From Chishuiella changwenlii (GTDB lineage Bacteria > Bacteroidota > Bacteroidia > Flavobacteriales > Weeksellaceae): 64,000 bases of DNA. A program made the translations under genes and the position numbers. Below the pieces are notes generated by a model. The model made no database searches. It was not told where the DNA came from and worked only from the letters and a program-made list of their open reading frames with translations. The stretch's first letter is position 1; each line of letters begins with the position of its first letter. The stretch is from contig NZ_FRBH01000003.1 in NCBI RefSeq assembly GCF_900142565.1, forward strand, positions 1-64,000, written 5' to 3'. Shown here piece by piece: positions 52,821-61,497 of this stretch.

Positions 52821-53516
52821 ATGGATATATACGAGCCAGAGTTTGTAAAAAGACTCTTTAATCAGATGTCAAGTTCTTATGAACGAATGAATTTTATTAC
52901 ATCTTTTGGTTTTTCTATTATTTGGAGAAAACAATTTATCAATAAACTTTCAAGTTCTAATTCTGATATTAAAGTAATAGATCTTCTTTCTGGTCTTGGT
53001 GAGAACTGGAATTATTTAATTAAAAAATATCCAAATGGAGAATTTACAGCATTAGATTTTTCTGATGAAATGGTAAAAAAGAGTAAATCTAAATCATCAA
53101 AAAAATTCAATGTTTTGCAACAAGATGTTTTAAAACATAATCTTCCAGCAAAAGAATTTGATATTGTAACATGTGCTTTTGGATTAAAAACCTTTAATGA
53201 TGAGCAACTTCATTGTTTAGCAAAAACGGTTCACCATATTTTGAAAGAGAATGGTGAGTTTACTTTTATTGAAATCTCTTCACCTAAGCATAAATTATTA
53301 CTTTGTTTATATCGTTTATATTTAGGAAGTATTATCCCAATTTTGGGTAAACTATTTTTAGGAAATCCGAATGATTATAGAATGCTATGGACATATACAG
53401 AAAACTTTGGAGATAGTGAAAAAGTGAAAGAAATCTTCGAAAATAATAACTTGAATGTTAAGTATGATCGTTATTTCTTTGGATGCGCAACAGGAATATC
53501 TGGTCGTAAATTATAA
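52821..53516 (+). CDS. UbiE-like class I methyltransferase
   Basis: 231 residues. The opening FVKRLFNQMSSSYERMNFIT resembles the start of UbiE/MenG, and the SAM fold is visible in IKVIDLLSGLGENWNYL, FTALDFSDEMVKKSK and FDIVTCAFGLKTFNDE. A true ubiE/menG lies at 60732, so this is a paralog with another substrate. The motif I region has LSGLGEN in place of the more usual GTGTGD, and the charged pocket differs. Transcribed alone. Confidence 0.7.
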   Translation: MDIYEPEFVKRLFNQMSSSYERMNFITSFGFSIIWRKQFINKLSSSNSDIKVIDLLSGLGENWNYLIKKYPNGEFTALDFSDEMVKKSKSKSSKKFNVLQQDVLKHNLPAKEFDIVTCAFGLKTFNDEQLHCLAKTVHHILKENGEFTFIEISSPKHKLLLCLYRLYLGSIIPILGKLFLGNPNDYRMLWTYTENFGDSEKVKEIFENNNLNVKYDRYFFGCATGISGRKL

Positions 53517-53630
53517 GAATATAAATGCTTTCCCTTTTTTAACAAAACATTTAAACGAATCAATTTTATTATTTACTAAAAACCGTTATTTTAGTAGATA
53601 ATTAATTATAATTAATCTAATACATAAAAC

Positions 53631-54410
53631 ATGATAAAAAAGACAATAACATTAATGTCGGTTTTAGGTTTATTTTTCTTTGCACAATCATGTGAGGATA
53701 AAAAGAATACCGAAGCACCAGTAGGAGGAGAAGTTGTAACAACTGATACAGTAAAAACATCAGAAACAGTTGGTAACCCTACAGATGTAAAAGCTGACCC
53801 AGGTACATTTCAGATTAAACCATTAAAATATGGTTATGATGAATTGAGTCAATATATCGATGCAAAAACAATGGAAGTTCACTTTTCTAAGCATTATTTA
53901 GGATATACAAATAAGCTGAATGCTGCTTTAAAAGAAGCTAATAACAAATCGAATGATATTGTTAGTATCTTGAAAAACTTAGATATGAACAATTCTGCTT
54001 TACGTAACAATGCTGGTGGATATTACAATCACATGTTATATTTTGATATCATGTCTCCAAATCCACAGAAAGCACCAACAGGAGAGCTTAAAACTAAAAT
54101 TGATGCGACTTTTGGTTCTGTAGATGGTTTATTAAAACAATTAGATGAAGCAGGAGCGAAGCGTTTTGGTTCTGGATGGGCTTGGTTAGTTGTAAAAGCT
54201 GACGGAACTTTAGCAGTTACAAGTACTGCAAATCAAGATAACCCATTAATGCCAGGAGCAGAAGTTGCTGGGACACCAATTTTAGGAATTGATGTTTGGG
54301 AACATGCTTATTATTTAAAATATCAAAATAAGCGTGAAGATTATTTAACTGCTTTCAATAATGTTTTAGATTGGAAACAAGTTGAAGAAAACTTCAAAAA
54401 AGTAAAATAA
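53631..54410 (+). CDS. Lipoprotein Mn-type superoxide dismutase
   Basis: 259 residues: lipoprotein signal (AQSC, Cys21), a 30-residue Thr/Val-rich linker, and a full SOD domain. Metal ligands H84 (HFSKHY), H134 (GGYYNHMLYF), D221 and H225 (DVWEHAYYL) are all present. Gly in NNAGG and the later Gln in TANQDNPLM are the Mn-type choice rather than Fe-type, by known subclass signatures. A lipid-anchored SOD would protect the envelope from external superoxide; most SODs in relatives are cytoplasmic. Ends at the strong terminator at 54427. Confidence 0.9.
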   Translation: MIKKTITLMSVLGLFFFAQSCEDKKNTEAPVGGEVVTTDTVKTSETVGNPTDVKADPGTFQIKPLKYGYDELSQYIDAKTMEVHFSKHYLGYTNKLNAALKEANNKSNDIVSILKNLDMNNSALRNNAGGYYNHMLYFDIMSPNPQKAPTGELKTKIDATFGSVDGLLKQLDEAGAKRFGSGWAWLVVKADGTLAVTSTANQDNPLMPGAEVAGTPILGIDVWEHAYYLKYQNKREDYLTAFNNVLDWKQVEENFKKVK

Positions 54411-54426
54411 GAATAATATATATAAA

Positions 54427-54458
54427 AAAAAATGCAGTTCAATTGAACTGCATTTTTT
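54427..54458. terminator. Bidirectional terminator after the SOD gene
   Basis: AAAAAATGCAGTTCAA pairs perfectly with TTGAACTGCATTTTTT; almost no loop, so the real loop opens AATT at the centre. Confidence 0.85.
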
Positions 54459-54472
54459 TATATGTTATTTTT

Positions 54473-54796
54473 TTAATTCTTAATTAAAGATAAAGTTTCT
54501 GTAGAACCATCGTTGTTAAAAACACGGACAATGTATTTTCCTTTTTTCAAACTTTGTATGTTGAAATTTAATTTGCTATTTCCTTCATATTTTTTAGACA
54601 TTACTTCGTTTCCGATTATTGAATAAACAGCAACAGTATTAATTTTAGAAGGTGATTCAAATTTTACTGTAAAAGAAACACTCGCTGGATTAGGATACAA
54701 GCTTATAGGAGCTTTATCCTGATCAAATCTCGACTGGGCTGATGCAGTTCCGAGTGTTAAGATAAAAAATGATAAAAAAAGTATAACGTGCTTCAT
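54473..54796 (-). CDS. Minimal T9SS-sorted protein
   Basis: 107 residues: signal peptide (ASAQ), a dozen residues, then directly a Type IX sorting domain (ISLYPNPASVSFTVKF, VYSIIGNEVMSKKYEG, KKGKYIVRVFNNDG, LSLIKN). There is no separate cargo domain, so the sorting domain itself seems to be the product. It may be a released or surface-bound peptide, or the remnant of a longer secreted protein that lost its cargo. Stands alone between terminators. Confidence 0.7.
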   Translation of the reverse strand: MKHVILFLSFFILTLGTASAQSRFDQDKAPISLYPNPASVSFTVKFESPSKINTVAVYSIIGNEVMSKKYEGNSKLNFNIQSLKKGKYIVRVFNNDGSTETLSLIKN

Positions 54797-54847
54797 ATGG
54801 TTTTATTGCAAATTGTTTTACAATATTACAAAATGTATACCAATAAA

Positions 54848-54877
54848 AAAAGCGATGCTAAAATTTTAGCATCGCTT
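54848..54877. terminator. Terminator of the rpsB-tsf transcript
   Basis: AAAGCGATGCTAAAA pairs perfectly with TTTTAGCATCGCTTT just after the tsf stop (minus strand). Confidence 0.9.
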
Positions 54878-54908
54878 TAAGATTTTTATATAAAAACGTT
54901 ATGTTTTA

Positions 54909-55733
54909 TTATAAGCTGTAACGGATAAATCCAGTTACTTTTAAATCAGCATTAACTGCTTTTACTACGTCTTTAACAGAAGTTTTTCCGTCTTTGATTG
55001 AAGCTTGGTGAACTAAAGTATTCTCTTTGAAGAATTTTTGTAATTTACCTTGAGCGATGTTTTCAATCATGTTTTCTGGTTTACCTTCAGCAGCTAATTG
55101 CTCTTTAGCGATAGCTAATTCAGAATCAATAACAGTTTGAGAAACTTGAGTTTCATCTAAAGCTACAGGATTCATAGCAGCAACTTGCATAGCTACGTCA
55201 TAAGCAACTTCTTTAGCTCCTTCGTATTCTCCAGATAAAGATACTACAGCAGCAATTCTGTTACCAGCGTGGATGTATCCGTTTAAAGAAAAACCTTCGA
55301 TAGTTTGGAAGTTAGCGATTTCGATTTTCTCACCGATAACACCAGTTTGTTCGATTAATTTTTCTTCTACAGTAATTCCATTAAAATCAGCTTTTAATAA
55401 ATCTTCTTTAGAATCGAAGTTTAAAGCTAAGTCAGCAATTTCGTGAGCTAATTGTACGAAAGCTTCATTTTTAGCAACGAAGTCAGTTTCACAACCTAAA
55501 GCAACGATGATACCTTTGTTAGCACCAGCATTAACTTTTGCGATAACTGCACCTTCAGTAGAATCACGGTCTGCTCTTTTTGCAGCAACTTTTTGTCCTT
55601 GTTTACGTAAAACCTCTACAGCTTTGTCGAAATCTCCACCAGCTTCTTCTAAAGCTTTTTTAGAGTCCATCATCCCCGCACCAGTTGCGTTTCTTAATTT
55701 ACTTACCTCAGCGGCTGTTGCTTTGTAGCTCAT
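54909..55733 (-). CDS. tsf: Translation elongation factor Ts
   Basis: 274 residues. Guanine-nucleotide exchange factor for EF-Tu. Seen: LRNATGAGMMDSKKALEEA (N-terminal UBA-like), the Mg-displacing ALGCETDFVAKNEAF motif and a C-terminal coiled-coil/dimer part ending KVTGFIRYSL. Complete. Follows rpsB after 114 bases that contain a strong hairpin. Confidence 0.96.
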   Translation of the reverse strand: MSYKATAAEVSKLRNATGAGMMDSKKALEEAGGDFDKAVEVLRKQGQKVAAKRADRDSTEGAVIAKVNAGANKGIIVALGCETDFVAKNEAFVQLAHEIADLALNFDSKEDLLKADFNGITVEEKLIEQTGVIGEKIEIANFQTIEGFSLNGYIHAGNRIAAVVSLSGEYEGAKEVAYDVAMQVAAMNPVALDETQVSQTVIDSELAIAKEQLAAEGKPENMIENIAQGKLQKFFKENTLVHQASIKDGKTSVKDVVKAVNADLKVTGFIRYSL

Positions 55734-55772
55734 AGTAATATTATTTTATGTTTCTTAATATTTTAAATAAAA

Positions 55773-55808
55773 GTAGCTCATACACCATAAAAATGGTATA
55801 GGAGCTAC
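55773..55808 (-). promoter_or_regulatory. Hairpin between rpsB and tsf
   Basis: GTAGCTCATACACCAT pairs with ATGGTATAGGAGCTAC (mismatch near the middle) around AAAA. It is not followed by a T run, so it is more likely an attenuator, processing site or mRNA stabiliser setting the S2 to EF-Ts ratio than a full terminator. Confidence 0.55.
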
Positions 55809-55847
55809 AAGGTATATTATATCGATGAATTGATCATCAAGTTAATG

Positions 55848-56594
55848 TTAAGCTTCTTTAGTTTCAGCTCCTTCTTCTTTACCCTCTTTTGCTTTTTCTT
55901 TTTCTGCTTTACGTGTAGATAAACCAGCTTTGATAGAATCAGCAACTGTTGTTAAGATGATATCGATAGATTTAGAAGCGTCATCATTTGCAGGGATAGC
56001 GAAATCTACTTGACGTGGGTCAGTATTTGTATCAACCATTGCAAAAATAGGAATACCTAATTTTTGAGCTTCAGCGATTGCGATGTGCTCACGTACGATA
56101 TCTACAACAAATACTGCAGAAGGTAAACGAGTCATATCAGCGATAGAACCTAAGTTCTTCTCTAAAGCTAATCTTTGACGATCAACTTGTAATCTTTCTT
56201 TTTTAGATAGTGTTTCAAAAGTACCGTCTTTTTTCATACGATCAATTGAATTCATTTTTTTAACTGCTTTACGAATAGTAACAAAGTTTGTTAACATTCC
56301 ACCAGGCCAACGTTCTGTAATATAAGGCATGTTAATTTCTTCAGCATGCTTAGCTACAACATCTTTTGCTTGTTTTTTAGTCGCTACGAATAAGATTTTA
56401 CGTCCAGAAGCAGCGATTTTTCCTAAAGCTTCAGATGCTTCATCTAACTTCACTGCAGTTTTGTGAAGGTCGATAATGTGGATTCCGTTTTTCTCCATAA
56501 AAATATAAGGAGCCATAGCCGGATTCCATTTTCTTGTTAAATGACCAAAATGCACACCAGCATTTAATAAGTCTTTTACATTTACTTTTGCCAT
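55848..56594 (-). CDS. rpsB: 30S ribosomal protein S2
   Basis: 248 residues. Seen: [60 protein letters not shown] and [20 protein letters not shown]-terminal tail is Lys/Glu-rich ([18 protein letters not shown]), as usual in this phylum. Preceded by a 120-base structured leader after rpsI and followed by tsf. Confidence 0.97.
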   Translation of the reverse strand: MAKVNVKDLLNAGVHFGHLTRKWNPAMAPYIFMEKNGIHIIDLHKTAVKLDEASEALGKIAASGRKILFVATKKQAKDVVAKHAEEINMPYITERWPGGMLTNFVTIRKAVKKMNSIDRMKKDGTFETLSKKERLQVDRQRLALEKNLGSIADMTRLPSAVFVVDIVREHIAIAEAQKLGIPIFAMVDTNTDPRQVDFAIPANDDASKSIDIILTTVADSIKAGLSTRKAEKEKAKEGKEEGAETKEA

Positions 56595-56614
56595 TTTCTT
56601 TTTTTTAGTTTACG

Positions 56615-56691
56615 TTCCGTTTTCTCAACAAGCAACAAATAAGCGGTTGAATATCTCTAGCCTTATTTGTTTAGATGCTAAACCAACGGAA
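56615..56691 (-). ncRNA. Candidate structured leader of rpsB
   Basis: On the minus strand two nested stems can form: outer TTCCGTT with AACGGAA (56691-56685 and 56621-56615) and inner AACAAATAAG with CTTATTTGTT (56671-56662 and 56643-56634). It lies just before rpsB. Autogenous control of S2 through its leader is known in other bacteria; its use here is inferred. Confidence 0.45.
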
Positions 56692-56718
56692 AATGGATTT
56701 TTTAATAATTTGAATAAA

Positions 56719-57105
56719 TTAACGTTTAGAGAATTGGAATTTCTTACGCGCTTTCTTTTGACCGAATTTTTTACGTTCAACCATACGTGGGTCACGTGTT
56801 AATAACCCTTCTGGTTTTAATTGTAAACGAAAATCTGCGTCAATTTCACATAAAGCTCTAGAAATTGCTAAACGAATTGCTTCAGCTTGACCAGTGATTC
56901 CACCACCAAATACTTTGATATCTACGTTGTATTTCTCAGTTGTACCAGTGATTAAAAATGGTTGTTCTACTTTGTATTGTAATACTGCTGTAGGGAAGTA
57001 GTTTGCTAACTCGCGTCCGTTAATGAAGATTTCTCCATTACCTTCTTGTAAATAAACACGAGCAACAGATGTTTTTCTACGTCCGATTTTATGAACTATT
57101 GCCAT
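56719..57105 (-). CDS. rpsI: 30S ribosomal protein S9
   Basis: 128 residues. Seen: IGRRKTSVARVYLQEGNGEI, VFGGGITGQAEAIRLAISRA, LLTRDPRMVERKKFGQKKAR and the invariant C-terminal KFQFSKR that reaches the decoding centre. Starts 9 bases after the rplM stop; the pair is a conserved operon. Confidence 0.97.
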   Translation of the reverse strand: MAIVHKIGRRKTSVARVYLQEGNGEIFINGRELANYFPTAVLQYKVEQPFLITGTTEKYNVDIKVFGGGITGQAEAIRLAISRALCEIDADFRLQLKPEGLLTRDPRMVERKKFGQKKARKKFQFSKR

Positions 57106-57114
57106 GGAATAAGA

Positions 57115-57570
57115 TTATAAATATTCGTTAATATCGATTTGTTTTGGTTGTTGAGCTTCGTGATTATGCTCAGTACCTACAAATACATGTAAATTAGTCA
57201 ATAATTTACTACCTAATTTATTTTTAGGTAACATTCCTTTTACTGACTTTTCAATTAGACGTACAGGATCCTTAGCAAAAACTTCTTTTGCAGTTAAAGA
57301 TCTTTGTCCACCTGGGTAACCTGTGTGACGAATGTATAATTTGTCATCCCACTTGTTTCCTGTTAATTGAATTTTGTCAGCGTTTAAAACAATTACATAA
57401 TCTCCACAATCTGCATGGGGAGTGAAATTTGTTTTGTGCTTACCTCTGATAAGCTTCGCAACACCTGACGCTAAACGACCTAATGATAAGTCAGTAGCGT
57501 CCACAACTACCCATTCTTTCTGAGCAGTTTCTTTGTTGGCTGATGAAGTTTTGTAACTTAACGTGTCCAC
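57115..57570 (-). CDS. rplM: 50S ribosomal protein L13
   Basis: 151 residues. Seen: WVVVDATDLSLGRLASGVAK, LIRGKHKTNFTPHADCGDYV, TGNKWDDKLYIRHTGYPGG and MLPKNKLGSKLLTNLHVFVG. First gene of the rplM-rpsI-rpsB-tsf series, with a strong promoter about 50 bases upstream. Confidence 0.97.
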   Translation of the reverse strand: MDTLSYKTSSANKETAQKEWVVVDATDLSLGRLASGVAKLIRGKHKTNFTPHADCGDYVIVLNADKIQLTGNKWDDKLYIRHTGYPGGQRSLTAKEVFAKDPVRLIEKSVKGMLPKNKLGSKLLTNLHVFVGTEHNHEAQQPKQIDINEYL

Positions 57571-57620
57571 TATCTTGATTTTTAATATTTTAATAATTTA
57601 CCGACAATCCGATCGGGGTG

Positions 57621-57655
57621 CAAATGTACAAAATGATTCCGGTTTCCCAAAAGTT
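57621..57655 (-). promoter_or_regulatory. Promoter of rplM
   Basis: Minus-strand TACATTTG (57628-57621) preceded 19 bases earlier by TTTG in CTTTTGGG fits the Bacteroidota TTTG/TAnnTTTG promoter. The GC-rich CCCCGATCGG that follows may form a small leader hairpin. Confidence 0.65.
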
Positions 57656-57722
57656 TTTTAGGAAATATTCGTTATTCTGTTCATTTGATCCTTGAAAAGG
57701 ATTGTAAAATGTCTGCAAAAAT

Positions 57723-57757
57723 AAGAGAATTAATTGATTTAATCAATTAATTCTTTT
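57723..57757. terminator. Terminator-like hairpin at the 3' end of the hydrolase gene
   Basis: AAGAGAATTAATTGA pairs with TCAATTAATTCTTTT (one G-T pair) and overlaps the last codons of the gene at 57747; AT-only, so of moderate strength. Confidence 0.5.
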
Positions 57758-58607
57758 CAAATGGTAAAATAGTTTGAGTTGTAGAACCTAAACCTTCAAT
57801 ACCATATTCTATAACATCACCTGGTTTTAACCATACTTGTGGTGTTTTTCCCATTCCAGACCCTGCAGGAGATCCAGTAGAAATAATGTCTCCTGGTAAG
57901 AATGACATAAATTGAGATAAGTAAGAAACTAATTTTGGAATACGGTTAATAAAATCACTTGTATTACCATCTTGCATTAACTCTCCATTTAATTTTAACC
58001 AAATGCGTAAGTTATCTACATCTTTAATTTCTTCTTTTGTTGCAATAAATGGACCTACAGGTGCAAAAGTATCACATCCTTTTCCTTTATCCCAAGTTCC
58101 TCCACGTTCTGTTTGGAATGCACGTTCTGTAATATCATTCATTAATGCATATCCATAAACATGGTTCAGTGCTTCTTCTTCAGAAACGTTGTTTGCTTTT
58201 TTTCCAATAACGATACATAGTTCAGTTTCCCAATCCATTTTTGTAGCCGTTTTTGGTTGCATAATTCCATCTTCTGGACCATTAAAAGATTGATTAGCTT
58301 TGATGAACATAATAGGTTCAGATTGTTGTTGTAAACCTGTTTCTTTTACGTGATCATCATAGTTTAATCCAACACAAACAATTTTTCCAGGTTGAGCCAA
58401 AGGCGCTCCTGTACGTACACCATCTTCTACGATAGGTAAACTATGAATGTTTTGATCGATGTATTGTTGTAATGTTTCGTGTTTTTCTTCGTCTCCAAAA
58501 AAATTCTCATCGTAAACTATTCCTGAAGCTGAAACATCATATTTCTTATCATTAATAATTACGCCTGATTTTTCTTGACCTTTTGGTCCAAATCTAAAAA
58601 TTTTCAT
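57747..58607 (-). CDS. Fumarylacetoacetate hydrolase family protein
   Basis: 286 residues from the ATG at 58607. An upstream in-frame ATG at 58631 is rejected because it falls inside the -7 promoter box. Seen: GKIVCVGLNYDDHVKETG, IMFIKANQSFNGPED, MDWETELCIVIGKKANNVSE with metal-binding Glu residues, NDITERAFQ, and GDIISTGSPAGSGMGKTP. The family cleaves or decarboxylates acylpyruvates or 2-oxo acids with Mg/Mn. Exact substrate unknown (acylpyruvase/oxaloacetate decarboxylase or ureidoglycolate lyase-type annotations are common). Confidence 0.85.
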   Translation of the reverse strand: MKIFRFGPKGQEKSGVIINDKKYDVSASGIVYDENFFGDEEKHETLQQYIDQNIHSLPIVEDGVRTGAPLAQPGKIVCVGLNYDDHVKETGLQQQSEPIMFIKANQSFNGPEDGIMQPKTATKMDWETELCIVIGKKANNVSEEEALNHVYGYALMNDITERAFQTERGGTWDKGKGCDTFAPVGPFIATKEEIKDVDNLRIWLKLNGELMQDGNTSDFINRIPKLVSYLSQFMSFLPGDIISTGSPAGSGMGKTPQVWLKPGDVIEYGIEGLGSTTQTILPFEKN

Positions 58608-58628
58608 TCTGTTTATATTTTTCCGTTG

Positions 58629-58663
58629 CAAATATACGGTGATTAATTCGTAGGTTTTTCAAA
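58629..58663 (-). promoter_or_regulatory. Promoter of the fumarylacetoacetase-family gene
   Basis: Minus-strand TATATTTG (58636-58629) with TTTG at 58663-58660, 23 bases upstream. It fixes the translation start to the ATG at 58607. Confidence 0.6.
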
Positions 58664-58670
58664 TAAAAAA

Positions 58671-58697
58671 AAGACATCTGTCAGTAACAGATGTCTT
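58671..58697. terminator. Terminator after the acyl-CoA dehydrogenase gene
   Basis: AAGACATCTGT pairs with ACAGATGTCTT around a 5-base loop, with an A run on the far side giving a T run in the minus-strand transcript. Confidence 0.85.
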
Positions 58698-58720
58698 ATA
58701 TAGATAAAATAGTATTATTT

Positions 58721-59860
58721 TTATTTTGAAATCCCTCTAGAAATTACAATTTTTTGTATTTCTGATGTTCCTTCGTAAATCTGAGTGATTTTAGCATCTC
58801 TCATCATTCTTTCTACATGGTATTCTCTAACATATCCGTTTCCTCCATGTATTTGTACTGCTTCATTTGCAACTTCATTTGCTGTTTTAGAAGCAAATAA
58901 TTTTGCCATTGCTCCAGATATAGAAATATCTTTTCCTTCATCTTTTTCTACAGCAGCTTTAAAGCACAACATACGAGAAGCTTCTATATTAGTTGCCATA
59001 TCAGCTAATTTGAATGCAACAGCTTGATGATTGATAATCTCTGTCTTAAATGCTTTTCTAATTTTAGCATAGTTTAAAGCTAATTCATAAGCTCCTTGTG
59101 CTATACCTAATGCTTGAGAAGCAATACCAATTCTTCCACCGTTTAAAACATTCATTGCGAAAGTGAATCCAAATCCATCTTCTCCAATTCTATTTTCTTT
59201 CGGAACTTTTACATCATTAAAAAATAAAGAATGTGTATCAGAACCTCTAATACCCATTTTTTGCTCTTTAGGACCAATTTCAAAACCAGCTAATCCTTTT
59301 TCAACGATAAAAGCATTAATTCCTTTGTGTCCTTTTTCTACATCTGTTTGTGCAATTACAATATATGTAGAAGCAGTTCCACCATTTGTAATCCAGTTTT
59401 TTGTACCATTTAATAAGTAATAATCTCCCTTATCAATTGCAGTAGTTTTCTGAGATGTAGCATCAGATCCAGCATCTGGTTCAGATAAACAGAAAGCACC
59501 AATCACTTCTCCAGAAGCTAATGGAACTAAATATTTTTGTTTTTGCTCTTCTGAACAATATTTTTCTAATCCAGCACAAACTAAAGAGTTATTTACGGAC
59601 ATTACAACAGCTGCAGAAGCATCTACTTTAGCGATTTCTTCCATAGCAATTACGTAAGAAACACTATCTAAACCAGAACCTCCATATTTTGGATCTACCA
59701 TCATTCCTAAAAATCCTAACTCTCCCATTTTTTTAACTGCATCGGTTGGGAATGTAGAAGTTTCATCGCGTTCTATAACGCCTGACAGTAATTCTGATTT
59801 AGCAAAATCACGTGCTGCTTGCTGAATCATTAATTGTTCATCTGAAAATTGAAAATTCAT
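58721..59860 (-). CDS. Acyl-CoA dehydrogenase (short-chain type)
   Basis: 379 residues, typical of the butyryl-/short-chain group. FAD enzyme that makes the alpha-beta double bond in beta-oxidation. Seen: GVIERDETSTFPTD, the GAFCLSEPDAGSDATSQ signature, NGTKNWITNGGTA, MGIRGSDTHSLFF, ALGIAQGAYELALNYAK and catalytic-base E363 in QIYEGTSEIQKIV. Chain-length preference inferred from this Glu position only. Single-gene transcript. Confidence 0.93.
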   Translation of the reverse strand: MNFQFSDEQLMIQQAARDFAKSELLSGVIERDETSTFPTDAVKKMGELGFLGMMVDPKYGGSGLDSVSYVIAMEEIAKVDASAAVVMSVNNSLVCAGLEKYCSEEQKQKYLVPLASGEVIGAFCLSEPDAGSDATSQKTTAIDKGDYYLLNGTKNWITNGGTASTYIVIAQTDVEKGHKGINAFIVEKGLAGFEIGPKEQKMGIRGSDTHSLFFNDVKVPKENRIGEDGFGFTFAMNVLNGGRIGIASQALGIAQGAYELALNYAKIRKAFKTEIINHQAVAFKLADMATNIEASRMLCFKAAVEKDEGKDISISGAMAKLFASKTANEVANEAVQIHGGNGYVREYHVERMMRDAKITQIYEGTSEIQKIVISRGISK

Positions 59861-59901
59861 GTAATAATAATTTTGTGGTTTTTTATTTTATGACAGACAA
59901 A

Positions 59902-60705
59902 TTACTCAAATTTTAATGAGAAAACAAAAGCTCTTGTAGAAATAGAATTTAAACTTCCTGCCCAATACAAATCTGTTGTTGGTTTATCAGGGACTAACTC
60001 GTTGTTAAAGAAGAACATTCCTTTGATTGCTGGAGTTAATTTGAATCGTTTAAAATAGATCTCTATTCCAAATTCTGCTTGCCAGTTAAAATTACTAGCA
60101 GTTGTTCTAAAAACATTTGCACCATTATCATCTTCTTTCTTTTCATTAGACTGTAAATTCATTACATATCCAATACCTCCTTGAATGTATGGACGTGTAT
60201 TGAACCATCTATTTCCATGGAAATTTAATAACAATGGAATCTCAACATAAGTTGATTTTACTTCACGTTTAACATTTGTATCTTCTAAATATTCTTCGAA
60301 AGTTGGATCTGGTGAGCTTCCAGAATAAGGCGCATTACGAAAATATAATGTACGTTGAGCAAAATGTATTCCTGGTTCAGTTTTTAAATCAATATTATCA
60401 TTTACACGCATTCTAGCCATTAAACCAACAGAAAATCCTCCCTTAGATTCTTGATCTAAGTAGACTAAACCATGCTCATTAACACCATCATCATCTGGAG
60501 TTTGTGGAGCACCCGGTAAAGGATTGTTTTGTGCTTTAGGTACAACTTTATAACTCATCATATTTGTTCCTAAGAAGTATCCAAAACTAAACTTTTTCTC
60601 GTCTGTTTCTGTTCTGTTTTCGCTTCTATCGTAATTTGGGCGGAACTGAGCATTTGCAAAACTTGCAACAGTTAATGTGAATGCGATAATAAGATTTTTT
60701 CTCAT
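59902..60705 (-). CDS. porT: PorT-family T9SS outer-membrane protein
   Basis: 267 residues: signal peptide (SFANAQ), then strands KFSFGYFLGTNMMSYKVVP, GGFSVGLMARMRVNDNIDLK, TEPGIHFAQRTLYF, STYVEIPLLLNFHGN, RPYIQGGIGYVMNL, and a last strand RAFVFSLKFE. Matches the PorT/SprT barrel needed for Type IX secretion; the ubiE-porT gene order is common in flavobacteria. It would serve the T9SS cargo encoded here (the RHS operon protein, endonuclease I and the 107-residue protein). Starts 26 bases after ubiE. Confidence 0.8.
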   Translation of the reverse strand: MRKNLIIAFTLTVASFANAQFRPNYDRSENRTETDEKKFSFGYFLGTNMMSYKVVPKAQNNPLPGAPQTPDDDGVNEHGLVYLDQESKGGFSVGLMARMRVNDNIDLKTEPGIHFAQRTLYFRNAPYSGSSPDPTFEEYLEDTNVKREVKSTYVEIPLLLNFHGNRWFNTRPYIQGGIGYVMNLQSNEKKEDDNGANVFRTTASNFNWQAEFGIEIYFKRFKLTPAIKGMFFFNNELVPDKPTTDLYWAGSLNSISTRAFVFSLKFE

Positions 60706-60731
60706 AGTTTCTCAACGAATAACAAGCGATT

Positions 60732-61472
60732 TTATTTTATACTTTTATAAATGCTTGCTATTCCAAAAGTAAGTTTTTTATCAATTGGTTGAGTGAAATT
60801 TACTTTTTTTAGGATGTTTTTCATCTCTTCACCATGTGGGAAAGCTCTTACAGAATCTGGTAAATATGTGTATGCACTCTGATCTTTTGAAACTAATTTT
60901 CCAATTGCTGGTAAAATATTTTTAGAATAAAATGTATACAATTGTTTCATTGGGAAAGCAGTCGGATAAGAAAATTCTAAAATAATAAAAGTTCCTCCTG
61001 GTTTTAATACACGATTAATTTCTGCTAATCCTTTTTCTAAATTCTCGAAATTACGAACACCAAAAGAAACAGTAACACAATCAAAAGTTTGATCTGCAAA
61101 AGGAAGATTTTCTGAATCTCCTTGTACCATATCTATGCGGTTCTCTAAATTAGCTTCTTTTACTTTCTTACGACCAACTTCTAACATTCCGTTAGATAAG
61201 TCTAATCCAGTAATTTTTGCTGAAGTATTTTTACCCATCATAATAGCTAAATCTCCTGTTCCTGTTGCAATATCTAATATTGTTTCAGCTTTAGAAGCTT
61301 TTACCATTTTAATAACGTCTTTTCTCCATTGTATATCAATCCCCATTGATAAAACGCGGTTTAATAAATCGTACTTTGGAGAAATATTGTCGAACATTTG
61401 TTCAACTTGTTTCTTTTTATTTAAATCTGATGAATCGTAAGGTGTTACGGTATCGTGTTGATGATTTGCCAT
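60732..61472 (-). CDS. ubiE: Demethylmenaquinone methyltransferase
   Basis: 246 residues. Last step of menaquinone synthesis (MenG activity), since flavobacteria use menaquinone. Seen: [49 protein letters not shown] (motif I), [30 protein letters not shown] and [13 protein letters not shown]. Followed by porT. A truncated-pattern paralog sits at 52821. Confidence 0.93.
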   Translation of the reverse strand: MANHQHDTVTPYDSSDLNKKKQVEQMFDNISPKYDLLNRVLSMGIDIQWRKDVIKMVKASKAETILDIATGTGDLAIMMGKNTSAKITGLDLSNGMLEVGRKKVKEANLENRIDMVQGDSENLPFADQTFDCVTVSFGVRNFENLEKGLAEINRVLKPGGTFIILEFSYPTAFPMKQLYTFYSKNILPAIGKLVSKDQSAYTYLPDSVRAFPHGEEMKNILKKVNFTQPIDKKLTFGIASIYKSIK

Positions 61473-61497
61473 TCTGTAAAGTTATAAAATCTAAATT

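Noticed and set aside
55507-55728. Plus-strand ORF antisense to tsf, and similar antisense ORFs over acyl-CoA dehydrogenase, galE, hutI, ruvB and ubiE
   Set aside because: They mirror the codon pattern of highly conserved genes on the other strand and have no independent start signals or protein-like composition.
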